Below are positions 1 to 11,158 of a stretch of DNA of 64,000 bases, piece by piece; positions within the stretch are counted from its first letter, which is position 1, and the number at the start of each line of letters is the position of its first letter. The notes beneath the pieces were generated by a model. It ran no database searches. It was not told the DNA's origin and saw only the letters and a list, made by a program, of their open reading frames with translations. Made by a program: the position numbers and the translations under genes. Source of the stretch: Talinum fruticosum (lineage: Eukaryota > Streptophyta > Magnoliopsida > Caryophyllales > Talinaceae); contig JAITYX010000077.1 in assembly GCA_021018815.1 (NCBI GenBank), positions 955,501 to 1,019,500 of the forward strand. Direction: 5' to 3'.

Positions 1-880
1 GCTAACGCTAACCGATGTTGTTGTTCCGGAGGGACACGTGTAGGTTTAGCCCCTAACAATCCTACCTCGGAGAGTATATCCAACGCGTATTTTCGTTGAC
101 GAGAAATATCCCATCAGGATTTCGAGCGACCTCTACACCCAAGAAATATTTGAGGACTCCCGGATCCTTCATGTGAAAGCACTCGCTGAGGTAGGACTTG
201 AACTTCACAATAGCCTCATTATCATTTCCGGAAATAATCAAATCGTCCACATAGATCAAAACATTGAGTTGAACATCATAATTTTGTAAAGTAAACAACG
301 AATAATCTGAGCATGACTGATGGAATCCATATTCCTTGAAGGCTGTTGTTAACTTTGCAAACCAACACCGAGGTGCCTGTTTCGAGCCATACAAGGATTT
401 GCGGAGGCGACAAACTCTTTTCGAACTTGAGCAGTGAAAACCTGGTGGCATTTTCATGTAGACTTCTTCCTGAAGATCTCCATGCAAAAATGCATTATGA
501 ACATCCATCCGGTGCAATTCCCACTGCTTAGCTGCTGCTACTGCTAAAAAACCCGAACGAGTAATCATTTTTGCCACAGGTGCAAATGTTTACGTAAAAT
601 CGATTCCCTCGACTCGATGATTCCCAAAAACCACCAAACGTGCTTTGTAGCGCTCTACTGTACCATCGGCATTATATTTAATTTTGAAGACCCATTTGCA
701 TCCAAGTGCCTTTTTATCGGGTGGTAAATCGGAAATTTCCCAAGTCCCATTATTCTCAAGTGCCTGAATTTCTTATTGCATAGCATTCCTCCACTTGTTT
801 ATCCTTGATAGCTTCGAAAACGTTGCGGGCTCACGTCCGAAGTAATAGCTGCAAGAAAATTTTTGTGTCATGTAGAAAAT
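1..880 (-). pseudogene. copia reverse transcriptase remnant
   Basis: The frame 577-62 encodes about 170 residues of copia-type RT, including the start of the palm (VHNAFLHGDL) and the catalytic YVDD motif near the middle. Similarity continues beyond its stop in another frame to base 1, so a one-base frameshift lies near 80-90 next to a short A run. RT-like sequence also extends rightward past 577 to about 880 in broken frames. This is a transposon gene with no host function inferred. Confidence 0.88.
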
Positions 881-1389
881 TGATCACAACTAACATAGTG
901 TGCTATAAGATAAGGCATACCTGGAAGACACTCGTGGTTTGGTCGAACGCGTAGATGGACTCATTTTTCGGGTGGTATGCGTCACATAGTCATGTAAGCG
1001 AACCGAGGTCTCCTTCTTCCGATGTCCTCGGCCCAATAAGCCATCCTGGCGCATATGTTCAACCGACTGTCGATCTAGTGTGGTGGGAGGAACCAAAAAT
1101 TGTTCTGTTGTGGTATTCTCCATGTCAAGTCCATTTCCTATATTTTCGGTTGGCCCACTTCGTGGTCTATTTCCTGCTTCTCCATGCGTCCCTATCTCTT
1201 CCTCTTTGTTGTGTTCGACCCTTTCATCCCTTGGTTCCCTAGAGTTGGTTTGCTGGGCTTGGCTAGGTGATACCACAAAAGGCAAACAAGAATTATTTTG
1301 GTCCATTGTATCCACACTTCCCCCTTGGCCTCTAAACACCCATTGTCCGCCAACCGAGTGTGCATCAATTCCACCATGAAGAACTTCCT

Positions 1390-2676
1390 TTATTTTACTA
1401 TCTTCAGTGGCAAGCTTGGCAAATGGAAACTCATTTTCATAGAAAATAACATCTTGCGAAACAAAAAAATTTTGAGTTTCCAAGTCATATAATCTCCATC
1501 CCTTTTTGCCATAGGGATAACCAACAAACACACATTTTTGCTTCGACTGGCAAATTTGTCACCGCGAGTCTTTTGATTATGAGCATAACACAATGATCCA
1601 AAAACCTTAAGGTGCTCATATGAAGGTGAATGTCCATAAAGAACTTCATAGGGAGTTTTGCCATCTAAAACCATGGAAGGTGTCCGGTTTATCAAATAGC
1701 CCGCGGTTAAAACACATTCCCCCAAAACTCAATTGGAAAATGACCTTGAAAACGTAAAGCCCGAGCCACATTCAGAATATGTTGATGTTTCCGTTCCACC
1801 CGACCATTTTGTTGAGGTGTTCCAATGCAAGAGGTATGAAACACTATCCCATGCTCCAAGAAATAATTTTTCATGCAAGTGAATTCGGTACCATTATCAC
1901 TCCTAACAATTTTGACGTGCTTATGGAATTGTCTATCAATCATAGCAAAAAAATTCTTCAAAATTTGAGACACTTCTTTCTTGTCAACCAACAAATTAAC
2001 CCAAGTAGCACGAGAAAAATCATCCACAATTGTCAAGAAGTAATAGGCACCACGAGAAGAAGCAGATCCTATAAGGACCCCATAAATCACAATGAATTAA
2101 TTCAAATAAATCGGAGGCTTTATTATTACTTAGAGGAAAACTGTCTCTAGTCTGTTTTGCCCGATTGCAAATATCACAATGTTTATTCAAAGTATTACTA
2201 CCCTTCCTAATGTCAACAGAGGGGACTAACTTGGTGACCTTGAGTGATGGATGACCCAATCTTGCATGCCACAAATCGAGTGAACCTACCCCATTCACTT
2301 TGTGGGCTTGTATCTGCGACTTTCCCCTAAAGTAGTAGAGTCCATCTTTACGCTCACCCGCACCAATCAGCATCTTTGAAGTGTGGTCCTGTAAAGCACA
2401 CATATGTTTAGAAAAAACAGCAATACAACCAGTTTTGTCGACAACTTGTGACACGTAAATTAAATTGCAAGCTAAACCGGGCACATAAAGGACGTTAGAT
2501 AAGATCAAATTTTCATCAAGATCAATTGATCCCTCATTGGTAGCAAGAACTTGTTTTCCATTTGGCAAGCCTACTTGGACAAGGAAGAATTTGTTTCAAG
2601 TCATGCAAGTTTCCCAAGTTTCCAGATCATATGGTTTGAGGCTCCTGTATCAATTATCCAAGAAGTATTTTCAGCC
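1390..2676 (-). pseudogene. copia protease-integrase remnant
   Basis: An aspartic protease active-site motif DTGA is encoded at 2651-2640, preceded by WII as is usual in copia. Further along (2568-2020) comes the integrase zinc-binding region with H, H, C and C residues (LWHARLGHP ... CDICNRAKQ). After a frame change near 2050 the catalytic core follows (2090-1707), with VDDFSR, RSDNGTEF and GTPQQNGRVERKH supplying the D-D-E residues. The 1725-1390 and 1531-890 frames are the integrase C-terminus and the linker to RT, again split by frameshifts. Confidence 0.9.
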
Positions 2677-2774
2677 TTACCGGTCAATTTCTCACTAGAA
2701 TTTGCCTTATGCGAATTTAACAACTCAAGGAGGGATGCCCACTGTTCGAATTAAGATATGGCAGCCCTTGTTTC

Positions 2775-3769
2775 TCAGCACTTATGTCCGAGTTTGCATC
2801 TCGGCGTCACCATAGCCACATTCGCTCGGTGTGTTCCACCTCTTCCTCGTCCCTCGGCCATGTTGCCTCTGCCTCGCCTAGCTAGCTTTGTGTCACGGGG
2901 TCGATCACCCCACCAATCAGGATAGCCCACAAGTTTAAAGCAATCCGATGCCTCGTGGACCGATCGCTTACGGTGCGTGCAAACCTTGTCCCGAGTCTCG
3001 CCGCATCCTTTTGCTCCGAAATTGACTTGGGCTGCAAGCGCCATTAGTTCCCCATAGGCGTCCTTCGTCCGGGTCATGGTTTTGACTCGTTCTTCTTGAA
3101 CCAGAATCTAATAGACCTCTGTTTAATGATGGCAGAGGCTCGGTTGCTAGCAAGTTCAATCATACCGTCCCGTACAACTCCGCATCAAGACCCATGAGGA
3201 ATGGACGGACTCGTTCCTCCTCCTGCATTTTGACAACCTTTGGTCCAATTTTACACTCACATTTTCCATAACTACAGAGTGGGTATTGATTGTAGTTCAT
3301 CAGTTCATCCCACAAGAGTTTCAATTTGTCGTAATAAGCAACAATAGTCAGCCCCTTTTGTTTACAATCCGCTAATTCTGCTTTCAATTGCTTGAACTTG
3401 TGGTCCGTTTGCAACCGAGAATCGATCCTTGATATCTTGCCATAAATTTGCTGCATTTTCCGCAAGTGATATGGTGGAACGCAAGCCTGGTTCAATATTG
3501 TTCAAAATCCATGACACAAGCATGGATTGCACTATCCACCACTCTTCTAAATCGGGAGAAGTGTCATTGGGTTGGGTAATCTTCCCTTCGATAAAAACCC
3601 ATTTTCGTCCGGCTCGCAATGAGGTTTTAATGGCCCTCGCCCATTCTTCATAATTATCACCTTTCAATTGAACTTGAGTGATAATGTTTCCAGGATTGTC
3701 ATTCGTGTTCGGATCGTATGGTGATGGTGTTTTCTTCATGTTTTCGATTTTTGATTTTTCGTCTGTCAT
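2775..3769 (-). pseudogene. copia gag remnant
   Basis: Starting at the ATG at 3769, directly inside the primer-binding site, the frame encodes a typical copia N-terminal gag (LKGDNYEEWARAIKTSLRA, then EEWWIVQSMLVSWILNNI). It switches frame around 3400 and again near 3100. The end (3077-2775) shows a degenerate zinc-knuckle-like stretch (CTHRKRSVHEASDCFKL) followed by GYPDWW, as in plant copia gag. It would form the capsid-like particle if intact; here it is interrupted by frameshifts and a stop near 3160. Confidence 0.85.
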
Positions 3770-3781
3770 GGCTCGATACCA
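3770..3781 (-). other. degenerate primer-binding site (tRNA-iMet type)
   Basis: On the minus strand the sequence TGGTATCGAGCC matches the common plant copia site complementary to initiator tRNA-Met, TGGTATCAGAGC, except that two bases (AG) are missing. Its place between the LTR-like leader and the gag ATG supports the assignment. Confidence 0.6.
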
Positions 3782-3970
3782 TAACAATTTCAAGAGTAGA
3801 ATTCAATTTTGGGAGAGAACTCTCTGCCCCTCTATTCATCCAATCACCCTATATATACATAATTGAATCACCCACACACACTCTTATACTTTCCTATACA
3901 AGCTTCTACAAGAATAGCAATAGAATAAAAGAGATAACAGCAATATACATATGCCAAAGATAGCACATAG

Positions 3971-4503
3971 CCTCAATATAAATCATCACCCCCACCACCC
4001 CACCCCAAGCCCTCCCCGGCGGTGTTGACGCTTGCGTGATGCATGTTACCCACTTGTGTTCTTGGTGATTAATATATTTTCTTCATTTGCTTTCCAGATA
4101 TTAAAAAAGGGACATACATTGTGACACCCATCATATTTTCTTCTTCTGCTTCCCAGAAAAAGAAAAGACATACATCATCTCACGTACCATATTATACATG
4201 ATCACACCCAGCTAGCTCTCTCTCTCTCTAAAAGACTCTCAGTCCTCCAGCCCTCTTCTGTTTTCTTTTGCTGCATTTCCTTGCAGTTTTGCATCTCATC
4301 AGCTTGAGTGAAGGGTGCGGCTTTGATTAGCACTTAGCCATAATAATAAGCTGGTTTGTTTTTAATCTCTCTCACCTCACGCATCTCTCTGTTTAATTTT
4401 ACGATTGTATTTATATTCTTGTACCACTTTTCTTTTGGTCAATATATTATTCAAGTGCTCTAGCGAGGTCGTTTGATACATAGTATTGTGTTTAGAGATC
4501 GAT
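3971..4503 (+). promoter_or_regulatory. upstream region and leader of the GNAT gene
   Basis: This stretch separates the retrotransposon from the GNAT coding region. It holds a CT run near 4215-4230 and pyrimidine-rich sequence up to about 4270, typical of plant transcribed leaders. No clear TATA box could be assigned. No coding region is seen. Confidence 0.4.
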
Positions 4504-5025
4504 ATGGACATCACACTTAGAAAATATCAACTATCAGATGTGGACTACTTCATGAGATGGGCTTGTGACCCGGAAGTGCTCCGATTCTGCAGACTACAGG
4601 CTTGGGTGCAACCCGACTCGTCCAAGGAAGACATTGTGAGCTATTTCACCAAAGTGCTGATTCCTGACCCGTGGACTCAAGCCATTTGCTTGAACGGTCA
4701 ACCCGTGGGCTTCATCAGCATCGAGCCACAAGGTGATCATTTTGATAGAGGTAGAGCCAAGTTGTCGTATGCCCTAGGGCGTGACTACTGGGGTCGAGGC
4801 ATTACTACGTGTGTCGTCAGGAGAGTTGTTTCAGCCGCTTTCAAAGAGCTCCCTCAGCTGTTGAGAATAGAAGCGGTTGTAGATCCTAACAACAAGGCCT
4901 CCCTGAGGGTGCTTCAGAAGGTGGGTTTCCTTAAAGAAGGCCTTCTTAGAAAGTATATGATTGTGAATGGAGAGGGTCTTGATTTCCTTATTTATAGCCT
5001 CTTGTCCGCTGATCCTATTAATTAG
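4504..5025 (+). CDS. GNAT-family N-acetyltransferase (RimJ/RimL-like)
   Basis: Single-exon gene of 173 residues. It begins MDITLRKYQLSDVDYFMRW and has the Acetyltransf_3 layout: an R-x-Y/x-Asp start that opens beta 1, then the acetyl-CoA pyrophosphate-binding loop in RDYWGRGITT (about residues 98-107), and the motif B segment VDPNNKASLRVLQKVGF near residues 129-145. Members transfer acetyl from acetyl-CoA to an amine, often a protein N-terminus, but the substrate of this plant subgroup is not known to me. The open frame extends 18 bases upstream only through a TTG, so the ATG at 4504 is the start. The length is normal for the family and no transit peptide is obvious. A compact intronless gene of this type is common in plants. 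Confidence 0.88.
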   Translation: MDITLRKYQLSDVDYFMRWACDPEVLRFCRLQAWVQPDSSKEDIVSYFTKVLIPDPWTQAICLNGQPVGFISIEPQGDHFDRGRAKLSYALGRDYWGRGITTCVVRRVVSAAFKELPQLLRIEAVVDPNNKASLRVLQKVGFLKEGLLRKYMIVNGEGLDFLIYSLLSADPIN

Positions 5026-5595
5026 GGATGCATGTTGCTGATTCAGACGCTAATCTTCTCATCCACTGCATCTTGTCCACTGATCTTATAAATTCATAGC
5101 TTGCTCAAGTTGCGAAACCGAGATTATATCTTCGAATGTTTAGAACTCCTACCGTATGAGTTTGGGTGGTCATGTATGTTTTAGAACAGGATGATACATT
5201 TAGCTGCTTTAGTCAACTTCAGGTCCAATTGTTTTAAATTGGATCACAGTGTTGATCAAGTATTCCATATGTTCCTTGGATTAGATACACTTAAAAAGGA
5301 ATCCAAATTTGTCCATCGGCCAGTTCATAAGCTTTGTCAAGAAAATGCAACTGATTGATTTGATATATTTTACATCAGTTGGATTAGATTAATGCAAGGT
5401 CAAAAGTTAAGGTTGAGTTTTTCTCTCAAAGCATTTAAGCATACCGGGTGATAGTTCCTAATAACCAAATATGCAAAAAATGACAAGCCCAGATCTAAAA
5501 CTTTACATAAAAATATTATCTTACAGAGGACCTAAGCAGATGAAGTAGGAGGGCAACTTCATAGCCAAATTATCATTTCACAAGGTCCACTAGAC
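5026..5595. other. spacer between convergent GNAT and thymidine kinase genes
   Basis: The region contains the 3' ends of two genes facing each other. No open frame, repeat or RNA gene is seen. Polyadenylation signals could not be fixed by eye. Confidence 0.5.
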
Positions 5596-8500
5596 CTAGC
5601 CACATTGAAGCTTTTGTTGCAGGACCATCCTTGCAGCTTCAATGACCCCCTGCCCACTTACGTAATGCTGTCTGCACACAGGCATGTACACTTCAGCTCC
5701 ACCGATCAGCTCAGTCCGTGTTTCATCAGTTTTCCTCAATGTGAAATAGGCTCGTTTCCCACACAGCTCACATCGAGCAGTGAGCTTTGTGACAGAATCT
5801 GCCAAAGGAATTATATCGAGCACTGAACCAAAGCTCCTCCTGCCAAGGAGCTTGAAATTAATGGCCACAAAAATTTCGTTCGGGAACAGTTATCAAGTGT
5901 CTGTGAGGTATAATGGCCAACAATGGGCATTGAACCAAACAAAGATCTGTTTTATAAGTCTTAATTTAGCCATCTATGCTCCAATCTCCTAACATTCTCA
6001 AATCAAAAATAACAAATACCTCAGATAATCCCCATCAAGGCCAGCGACAATAATGGTTTTTCCATCATGGTCGGCAGCTCTCTGGCAAAAATCGTACAGA
6101 TCTCCAAAAAATTGAGCTTCATCAATACCAATCACATCTAGCTGCAAAAAGAACACCCTCTATGAGACACTTTCTCAGTGGATCATCATTAGTAAAGCCT
6201 TGCATCTCACAATGAACACCCAAGGGAGTTTCCCCTTGTTCAAATCAATATCTCACAGCCACCTCCACAACCATATTTTACATACAGTATGCTTCCTTCA
6301 CAAATAACTTTCTGTGTTACAATACCTTATCATAAGCACTTGAACCAATTTCTTGCTTGAAGGATGACAAGTCATGTACTGCCAAGCATGGATATTTATC
6401 CCCATCGTGAGTGACAATAGCGTTGCAGTCATATCTTGTGTCTTTGCTTGATTTGATTAGAGCAACACTCCTGTAATCAAGACATCACAGAAAGTGACTG
6501 ATTAATATCACAATGATGCTCACTATGAGGATACTGAATGACACGTCTAAAAATGCCACAGAAGGTACTATATGTACATTACGTCATCTCTACATAAAAC
6601 AATTAAGGGGTAGACAAAGGATCCCAGCTGAAACCCAAACCTGAAACTATGCACCAGTATACAATGGTACGCCTCAGACTGGAAATCTGCTTTAGTTTAA
6701 TCTATTGTATACTGCTTGACGAACCCCCCAAAGACAACACACACGGGAAAAAAAATCTAATCGTAGTTTTGAAATTTTACCTTTCACGAAGGTTTACTAA
6801 TCTGGCCTAAGGCACCAAAGATTGTGCTAATCAAATATGAACATTCTTCTATTTCAGAGGCAGGAAAGAAAAGACTTTTTTGGGGGAGAGGGCTTGTTTT
6901 CCAAAGCTTTTCTCCATACAGAAGGAGGATGTTCCAAAGGGCTTTATCTACTCCTTCCATCTACCTTCTCGTAACAAGGAGCTAAGATTCATTAGGAGAG
7001 GCCATATCATGCACTTCAGAGCAATGTTTTTAGCAGATACATGAGGATTGCCAGGCATCTTGTAGAAGATCTTTGTTCCCAAAGAATGATATACAATTCA
7101 CTAGCATGGATGCTACACACAAAAGAACAAATCAATACGATGCAACCAGACTCCTAACATTGATAAGAGAGAATTTAGCAGACTAACTAACACAGAACAT
7201 GGATGAGTATTATCAAAAAACCAATCTGAGGGTATGACTGATCAATTTGTGCATACTTCTTATCTACAAAAGTGATATGGAAGTTGATAAACTATAGTTC
7301 TTACCTGTATAGTGATAAGTTTTACACTTTGGAGGGAACATTTTACCAACATTTCCCATTATGAGACATTCGGAATTCCAGAAAATTGTAATAATGGATA
7401 AGACTACACAGAAGAACTTAAGTCAGGAATGTAGCCATTGTCCATTAGTATACAAGTTAGGTCATTCAGCATCTGATACGTGCTGTCAGCATCTTTGTGA
7501 GTGTTATCACCCTTAAAGAAGAAATGGACTTCATTCTGAACCTCAATCCTACTGTATCCTGGGTCCTTTTTCACCCCAGCATCCCTCATCAACCCCCTCA
7601 CCTCTGCTACATTTTCCCACAACCCATGAGTGGCAAAAGAATTTGACAGAACAACATACTTTCCAGAATTTTGGGGCTGCAATTTGAAGAACTTATCTGC
7701 TGATAACTTTAGCAGTTCTACATTCCCATGAACTCTACAAGCTCCAAGCAAAGAACCCCACACCACCGAGTTTTCTTCACATGGTGTGCTGTTAACCAAT
7801 CTATAAGCCTCCTCTAACCTACCAGCACGTCCCAAAAGACCAACCATGGCTGCATAATGCTTTGCACACGGTTGGATCCCATAATCCTTCATCAATGAGA
7901 AGTACTTCCACCCTTCATCAACAAGACCTTTATGGCTACAAGCCGAAAGAACAGCAAGGAATGTAACATAATTGGGTCTTAACCCTTCTTCAATCATTTT
8001 ATCAAAAAGTTCCAATACCTCAGCAACACTTCCATTTTGTCCATATCCAGAAATAAGAGCAGTCCAAGTGATTACATTCTTATCTGGGCTTTTACTAAAT
8101 ACCCTATGTCCATCAGATGGACTGCTGCATTTGAAATACATATCCATGAGAGCACTATTAACCACAACATTTTGCCTGATTACGCACTTTACCATGACTC
8201 CATGTGCTTGTTTCCCCTGTTCCAATAGGGCTGACGTCGCACATGCTCTAAACACAGATGCAAAGGTGAACTGATCTGGAACCATACCATTATGTCTCAT
8301 CTTGTAGTACAGATTCAATCCCGCATCATCAAGTCCTTTCTGCACATACCCTGCTATCATCGCATTCCAAGAAACTAAGCTCTTCTCCCGCAACTTGTCA
8401 AACAATATGCAGGCGGTTTCTAGCTGCCCTGCCTTTGCATATAAAATCAATAGTTTAACTTTTAGGTATTTATTAAGAGCAAAGCCCACAACTACCATGT

Positions 8501-9430
8501 GAGCATGAATTCTCTTGCCCCAGTTGTATGCTCCTCTATGTATGCATTCTTGCAGCAAGAGTGAATAAGTCTGCCAATTCACTGCCACTCTTGTACGCCA
8601 CAGCAATCCGACAGCTTCCTTCAACCGTCCAAAATAACAAAGTTCCTTCAAAGTTTTATCCAACAGAAACAAAGAGTTCTCGAGCGATGCACCCTGAAAA
8701 CTGGGAATTACTAATCCGTGACAACCAGATCCAGCAGCAAAAATATAATCTAAGTCTCATCTATAACACTAAGGATGAACATCACCAAGCTCGAAAAGCA
8801 CTTCTTTCTTTCCTCATTCGCTTTTCATAAGACCCAGAGTAACTCTCTGTCCCAAAAAGATGTTACCTTTGCCTGAATCAGTAACTGTCCAAATATGGCT
8901 TACTCAACTACAAGCTCAAGTGAGAATTACATTTTATTATCAATAGAGAGGCAGAGACTGTTGAAATGAAGAGGTACCCTAGAACGAAACCATATATATC
9001 AAGGTCTAGTTGCTCAAACTGGTCTAAGATTAGGACAAAGAGAAAACCCAATAGTTATTGATAACAGAAAAACATGGTAATTAAGATTTTTCACAGCTAA
9101 TGAATGAAGTTTAACCTTTTTCTCTCCTCATTGAACGACAAAGATTCAAAAACAAATCAACAGAACCAGCAGCTAATGACAATTATTCGAAACAATTTAA
9201 TGCGATATTCAAAACTCCTGCCACAGAAACTCGAAATCCTGAGGGGGTAAAGAGAGAGAAAACCTGCCGTTTTTGCTCTCCGATTGGATACGGCGAAGAA
9301 GACTGGTGGTTTTTCCGGCAAACATGGGGCCCACAATGACGTGAATTTCACCGGAAGGAGGCGTCGCAGAGGGCGGCGGCTGCGGAGAAGAAGCATAACA
9401 GCGGAAGGAATTCAAGGGCACCGACGACAT
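5596..9430 (-). CDS. thymidine kinase, TK1 type, four exons
   Basis: Exons 9430-9264, 6470-6326, 6141-6020 and 5839-5596 join in frame with canonical GT-AG borders to give 225 residues. The enzyme phosphorylates thymidine with ATP in the nucleotide salvage pathway. Visible motifs are the P-loop GPMFAGKT (about residues 34-41), the DEAQFF segment encoded by exon 3, [10 protein letters not shown], and the zinc site CELC (168, 171) with C200 and H203 in the CRQHY motif. The C-terminal [14 protein letters not shown] is typical of plant TK1. The first 27 residues (Ser/Pro-rich, with Arg and Cys) could be an organelle targeting extension, but are short. Start: ATG at 9430, the first in frame after a long leader. 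Intron 1 is about 2.8 kb and contains an entire PPR gene on the same strand. The exon 1/2 junction encodes KNGR-SVALIK, as expected for the family. Confidence 0.95.
7404..8672 (-). CDS. PPR protein, PLS class with E/E+ end, At4g16470-like, nested in thymidine kinase intron 1
   Basis: The open frame encodes about 422 residues of pentatricopeptide repeats. Typical repeat cores are [31 protein letters not shown] and [17 protein letters not shown]. The end carries the E/E+ region ([14 protein letters not shown] ... [20 protein letters not shown]) without a DYW domain. Such proteins bind specific organellar transcripts and direct C-to-U editing in plastids or mitochondria. The N-terminal part ([19 protein letters not shown]) closely resembles what I recall of At4g16470. 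The frame has no ATG before residue 59 (HAHMVVV), and 8672 is a TTG. An ATG at 8760 lies in a different frame; one inserted base between 8750 and 8680 would connect the two. A splice acceptor (TTTTCAG) near 8697 is the alternative. The true start is therefore unresolved. Confidence 0.88.
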   Translation of the reverse strand: MFLLDKTLKELCYFGRLKEAVGLLWRTRVAVNWQTYSLLLQECIHRGAYNWGKRIHAHMVVVGFALNKYLKVKLLILYAKAGQLETACILFDKLREKSLVSWNAMIAGYVQKGLDDAGLNLYYKMRHNGMVPDQFTFASVFRACATSALLEQGKQAHGVMVKCVIRQNVVVNSALMDMYFKCSSPSDGHRVFSKSPDKNVITWTALISGYGQNGSVAEVLELFDKMIEEGLRPNYVTFLAVLSACSHKGLVDEGWKYFSLMKDYGIQPCAKHYAAMVGLLGRAGRLEEAYRLVNSTPCEENSVVWGSLLGACRVHGNVELLKLSADKFFKLQPQNSGKYVVLSNSFATHGLWENVAEVRGLMRDAGVKKDPGYSRIEVQNEVHFFFKGDNTHKDADSTYQMLNDLTCILMDNGYIPDLSSSV

Positions 9431-10852
9431 GCAAAATGGGGGAGAAGAAGGTCGAAGTGGGCAGAGAAGAATAGGGTTTTTCGCAGAAAAGTGGCAAAAT
9501 AAGGAGGTAAAGAAGAAGAATTGGAAGATCTAGTGAGTTTGGGAGGAGAGAGGATGGAAAAAGTGGGAGAAATTAGGGATTTCATCTTTGATATAGCTAC
9601 CAACATCACACCCAATACCACCCAATTTAGATAGAGATTGAAAGGAGAGAGAAAGCGAGGTCAAAGAAACATGGCTATGGAGGAGGTAGAGCAAACCTAA
9701 AGGAGAGAGGAGAGGGGATAGGGAAGAAGAAATGAAGAATCCAGGGTTTAGGAGAGGGTTTAGACCAGAGCAGTAGTCTGGGTGAGTGAGTCTGGTGACG
9801 GCAGGAAAAAGGAAAATCAAAAATGAAAAATGTAATTTTCATCCCTTTTGTTTTCCTACTATATGGTTATTCACCATGTTCAAAAATATATATATATCTT
9901 TTTATTAATGTAAGGTTTTGAGTACATTAAATCTCAGATTGAATTTATTATAGCGTCTTTTGAAACTTCTTTACAATATATATATATATATAATTTATAT
10001 ATTTTAATATTATATACGAACCTCCCCATCCCCCAAAAAAAAAAAAAAGAAAGGGAATTGCATAATAGCCCCTGCTGATGGATTGGATTAGGACAAGGAA
10101 GACGAGGACATGAAGCCCAAAAGCCCAGTGAAAGCAATCCGGCCCAAGTCACTGCCCAAATTATTTTATGTCATTTTATTTATTAATTTATTTATTATAG
10201 TCTGATTGGCAAAGGACTGTCTTGCACACCTACTGTAAAACACTAGCATCCACCATGAATAGGATATTAGGATGTACTCTTACACTACATTTTCTCCTGA
10301 CTCTCTTTCATTTTTCCCTTCCTGTTTCCTTTTTTGACATCAAGGCTAGCTAGGCCATATTACAACATTCCCAAAAATTGTTTTAATGTTTGCCATAATC
10401 AAGATCGTCTCGCCTTAAAAGTTCCGAGACGTAAATAAGAGTGATTGGTGTGAAACATAAATAAAGTTAATAGAATTAGCCATCATTTTCATAATATCTG
10501 CCTCTTAAAAATTAGATGTAAATTATGACTAAGGTAAAATAGATAATAAGATCTTCATAAAAATATTATAAAATTAGCAATAAGTCGGAATACACTTAAT
10601 TATTAAAAATCTATATTTTATTACATTTCACACATGTTAATTTTGTAGTGAATGTAAAAATAAGTTTGGAATAGTACAAATTTAAATGATATAATGTAAA
10701 TGTATAGCTATTGATGCAATGCATCTATGTATTAAATTGATTTTTTTTATATATATATTAAAAAAAAAGAAAGTTAGAGGGTCAATCCAAAGAATTTTAT
10801 TTAAATGTAAGCAACTTTTATGAAAGAAACCCAATAATTAGGATTAGGAATC

Positions 10853-10885
<33 letters not shown>

Positions 10886-10996
10886 TTAGGGAAAGATAAG
10901 CTTGTGGTGAGAGAGAGACTACATGAAGCATGTGGAACAGTGAGGCACAGGACATATACATCTTTGATTGGATTAGCTGTTCTATTCCCCTTTTTA

Positions 10997-11052
<56 letters not shown>

Positions 11053-11127
11053 GTGGAGGCACAAAGTTATCCCTTATGTGTAATTCACACATCTTGTTCT
11101 TTGTCCCCACTTTTCTCTTCTCCACTC

Positions 11128-11158
<31 letters not shown>

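Larger units (their letters stand above)
1..3970 (-). mobile_element. Ty1/copia LTR retrotransposon, decayed, truncated by window start
   Basis: Reading on the minus strand from right to left, the order is leader/LTR-like sequence, primer-binding site, gag, aspartic protease, integrase, reverse transcriptase. This is the Ty1/copia order (protease-integrase-RT), with integrase before RT. A TATA-like sequence lies near 3850-3858 inside the presumed 5' LTR. The outer LTR edge could not be fixed: no clear TG...CA pair was found, so 3970 is approximate. RNase H and the other LTR would lie left of base 1. The reading frame is broken at several points (in gag, inside integrase and near the end of the visible RT), so this copy cannot encode a full polyprotein. 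It is an old insertion upstream of the GNAT gene. Confidence 0.9.

Noticed and set aside
4486..4503. Upstream start of the GNAT protein (MCLEID)
   Set aside because: The codon at 4486 is TTG; the first ATG is at 4504, where family similarity starts.
9412..9621. Transit-peptide-like frame upstream of the thymidine kinase ATG
   Set aside because: It is in a different frame from the kinase exon and ends shortly after the kinase start; treated as leader sequence.
10801..11064. Open frame across the ATT array
   Set aside because: Poly-Ile translation of a microsatellite; no gene evidence.
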